37,930 bases of DNA from Protostelium mycophagum (Eukaryota > Evosea > Variosea > Protosteliida > Protosteliaceae): the NCBI GenBank assembly GCA_002081555.1, contig MZNV01001160.1, positions 1-37,930 of the forward strand. Direction: 5' to 3'. Under the pieces are notes generated by a model that saw only the letters and a program-made list of their open reading frames with translations, did not search any database and was not told where the DNA came from. The translations under genes and the position numbers were made by a program. Shown one piece after another: positions 37,716 to 37,930 of this stretch. Positions within the stretch are counted from its first letter, which is position 1. Each line of letters begins with the position of its first letter.

Positions 37716-37930
37716 CTACAACATTACAGAGTGGATAAATAGATCTTTTATGTTCACAGGCCACGAGAACGATTCATGGAAGAGATACAATAGACCCCAC
37801 GATACTGCCAAACCACGAAAAGATAAGTAAGTAGAGTCCCAACTGACAGTTCCCCAAGATATTCTCCATACCCATTTTTCATGAATACCAATACTACCCT
37901 GAGCTGGGGCAATGGCTAGGCCAATCACCG
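37716..37930 (-). CDS. C-terminal fragment of an unrecognised protein, running off the right edge
   Basis: A minus-strand frame is open from the window edge to a stop at 37716. It has a hydrophobic, Trp-rich segment (WRISWGTVSWDSTYLSFRG, then LAVSWGLLYLFHES). Two other frames also contain membrane-like stretches, so the true frame is not certain. It is the end of a probable membrane protein or a shadow ORF. Confidence 0.25.
   Translation of the reverse strand, partial: VIGLAIAPAQGSIGIHEKWVWRISWGTVSWDSTYLSFRGLAVSWGLLYLFHESFSWPVNIKDLFIHSVML

Overview
This is a gene-dense nuclear segment from a unicellular eukaryote. Nearly every gene is split by short GT-AG introns, mostly 35-60 nt, and intergenic gaps are often only 50-200 bp. 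About 19 protein genes are visible, on both strands. No bacterial operons, CRISPR arrays, transposons, tRNA or rRNA genes were seen. A STAT transcription factor with linker and SH2 domains lies next to a histidine-phosphotransfer (HPt) protein. A plant-like phytochelatin synthase is also present. Together these suggest a non-metazoan, probably an amoebozoan (dictyostelid or protosteliid grade). That assignment is inference, not proof.

Layout. 1-10406 (-): most of one giant protein (about 3,100 residues visible) with UBA, SPRY and SH3-like modules. It resembles giant HERC/HECTD4-type ubiquitin ligases, and its C-terminus lies off the left edge. 10615-11993 (+): methylthioribose-1-phosphate isomerase. 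12128-13066 (+): an EEF1AKMT1-type lysine methyltransferase. 13157-13456 (-) and 13515-15789 (+): a head-to-head mitochondrial pair, ribosomal protein uL30m and a Tim50-like translocase subunit. 15980-17475 (-) and 17785-21316 (+): a nucleolar ribosomal-L1-domain protein and the proteasome subunit Rpn2, divergent. 21526-23775 (-): lysyl-tRNA synthetase. 24125-24531 (+): a 70-residue membrane protein. 24599-26480 (-) and 26564-27062 (+): DNA polymerase delta subunit 2 and an unrecognised 138-residue protein, sharing a short promoter with an E2F-like site. 27109-29145 (-) and 29280-31425 (+): phytochelatin synthase and a DUF4139 protein. 31625-33073 (-): beta-tubulin. 33656-36207 (+) and 36318-36656 (-): STAT and HPt, tail to tail. 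37142-37657 (-): complex I subunit NDUFS4. 37716-37930 (-): a fragment running off the right edge.

The genes are mostly conserved housekeeping functions: translation, proteasome, replication, mitochondrial import and respiration, cytoskeleton and methionine salvage. There is no obvious functional cluster. The most informative parts are the STAT gene with a phosphotyrosine-like motif after its SH2 domain, the phytochelatin synthase, the Tim50-like protein that lacks phosphatase aspartates and carries a GC-AG intron, and two E2F-like promoter sites. Exon joins were made by eye, and a few in the giant gene are unresolved.
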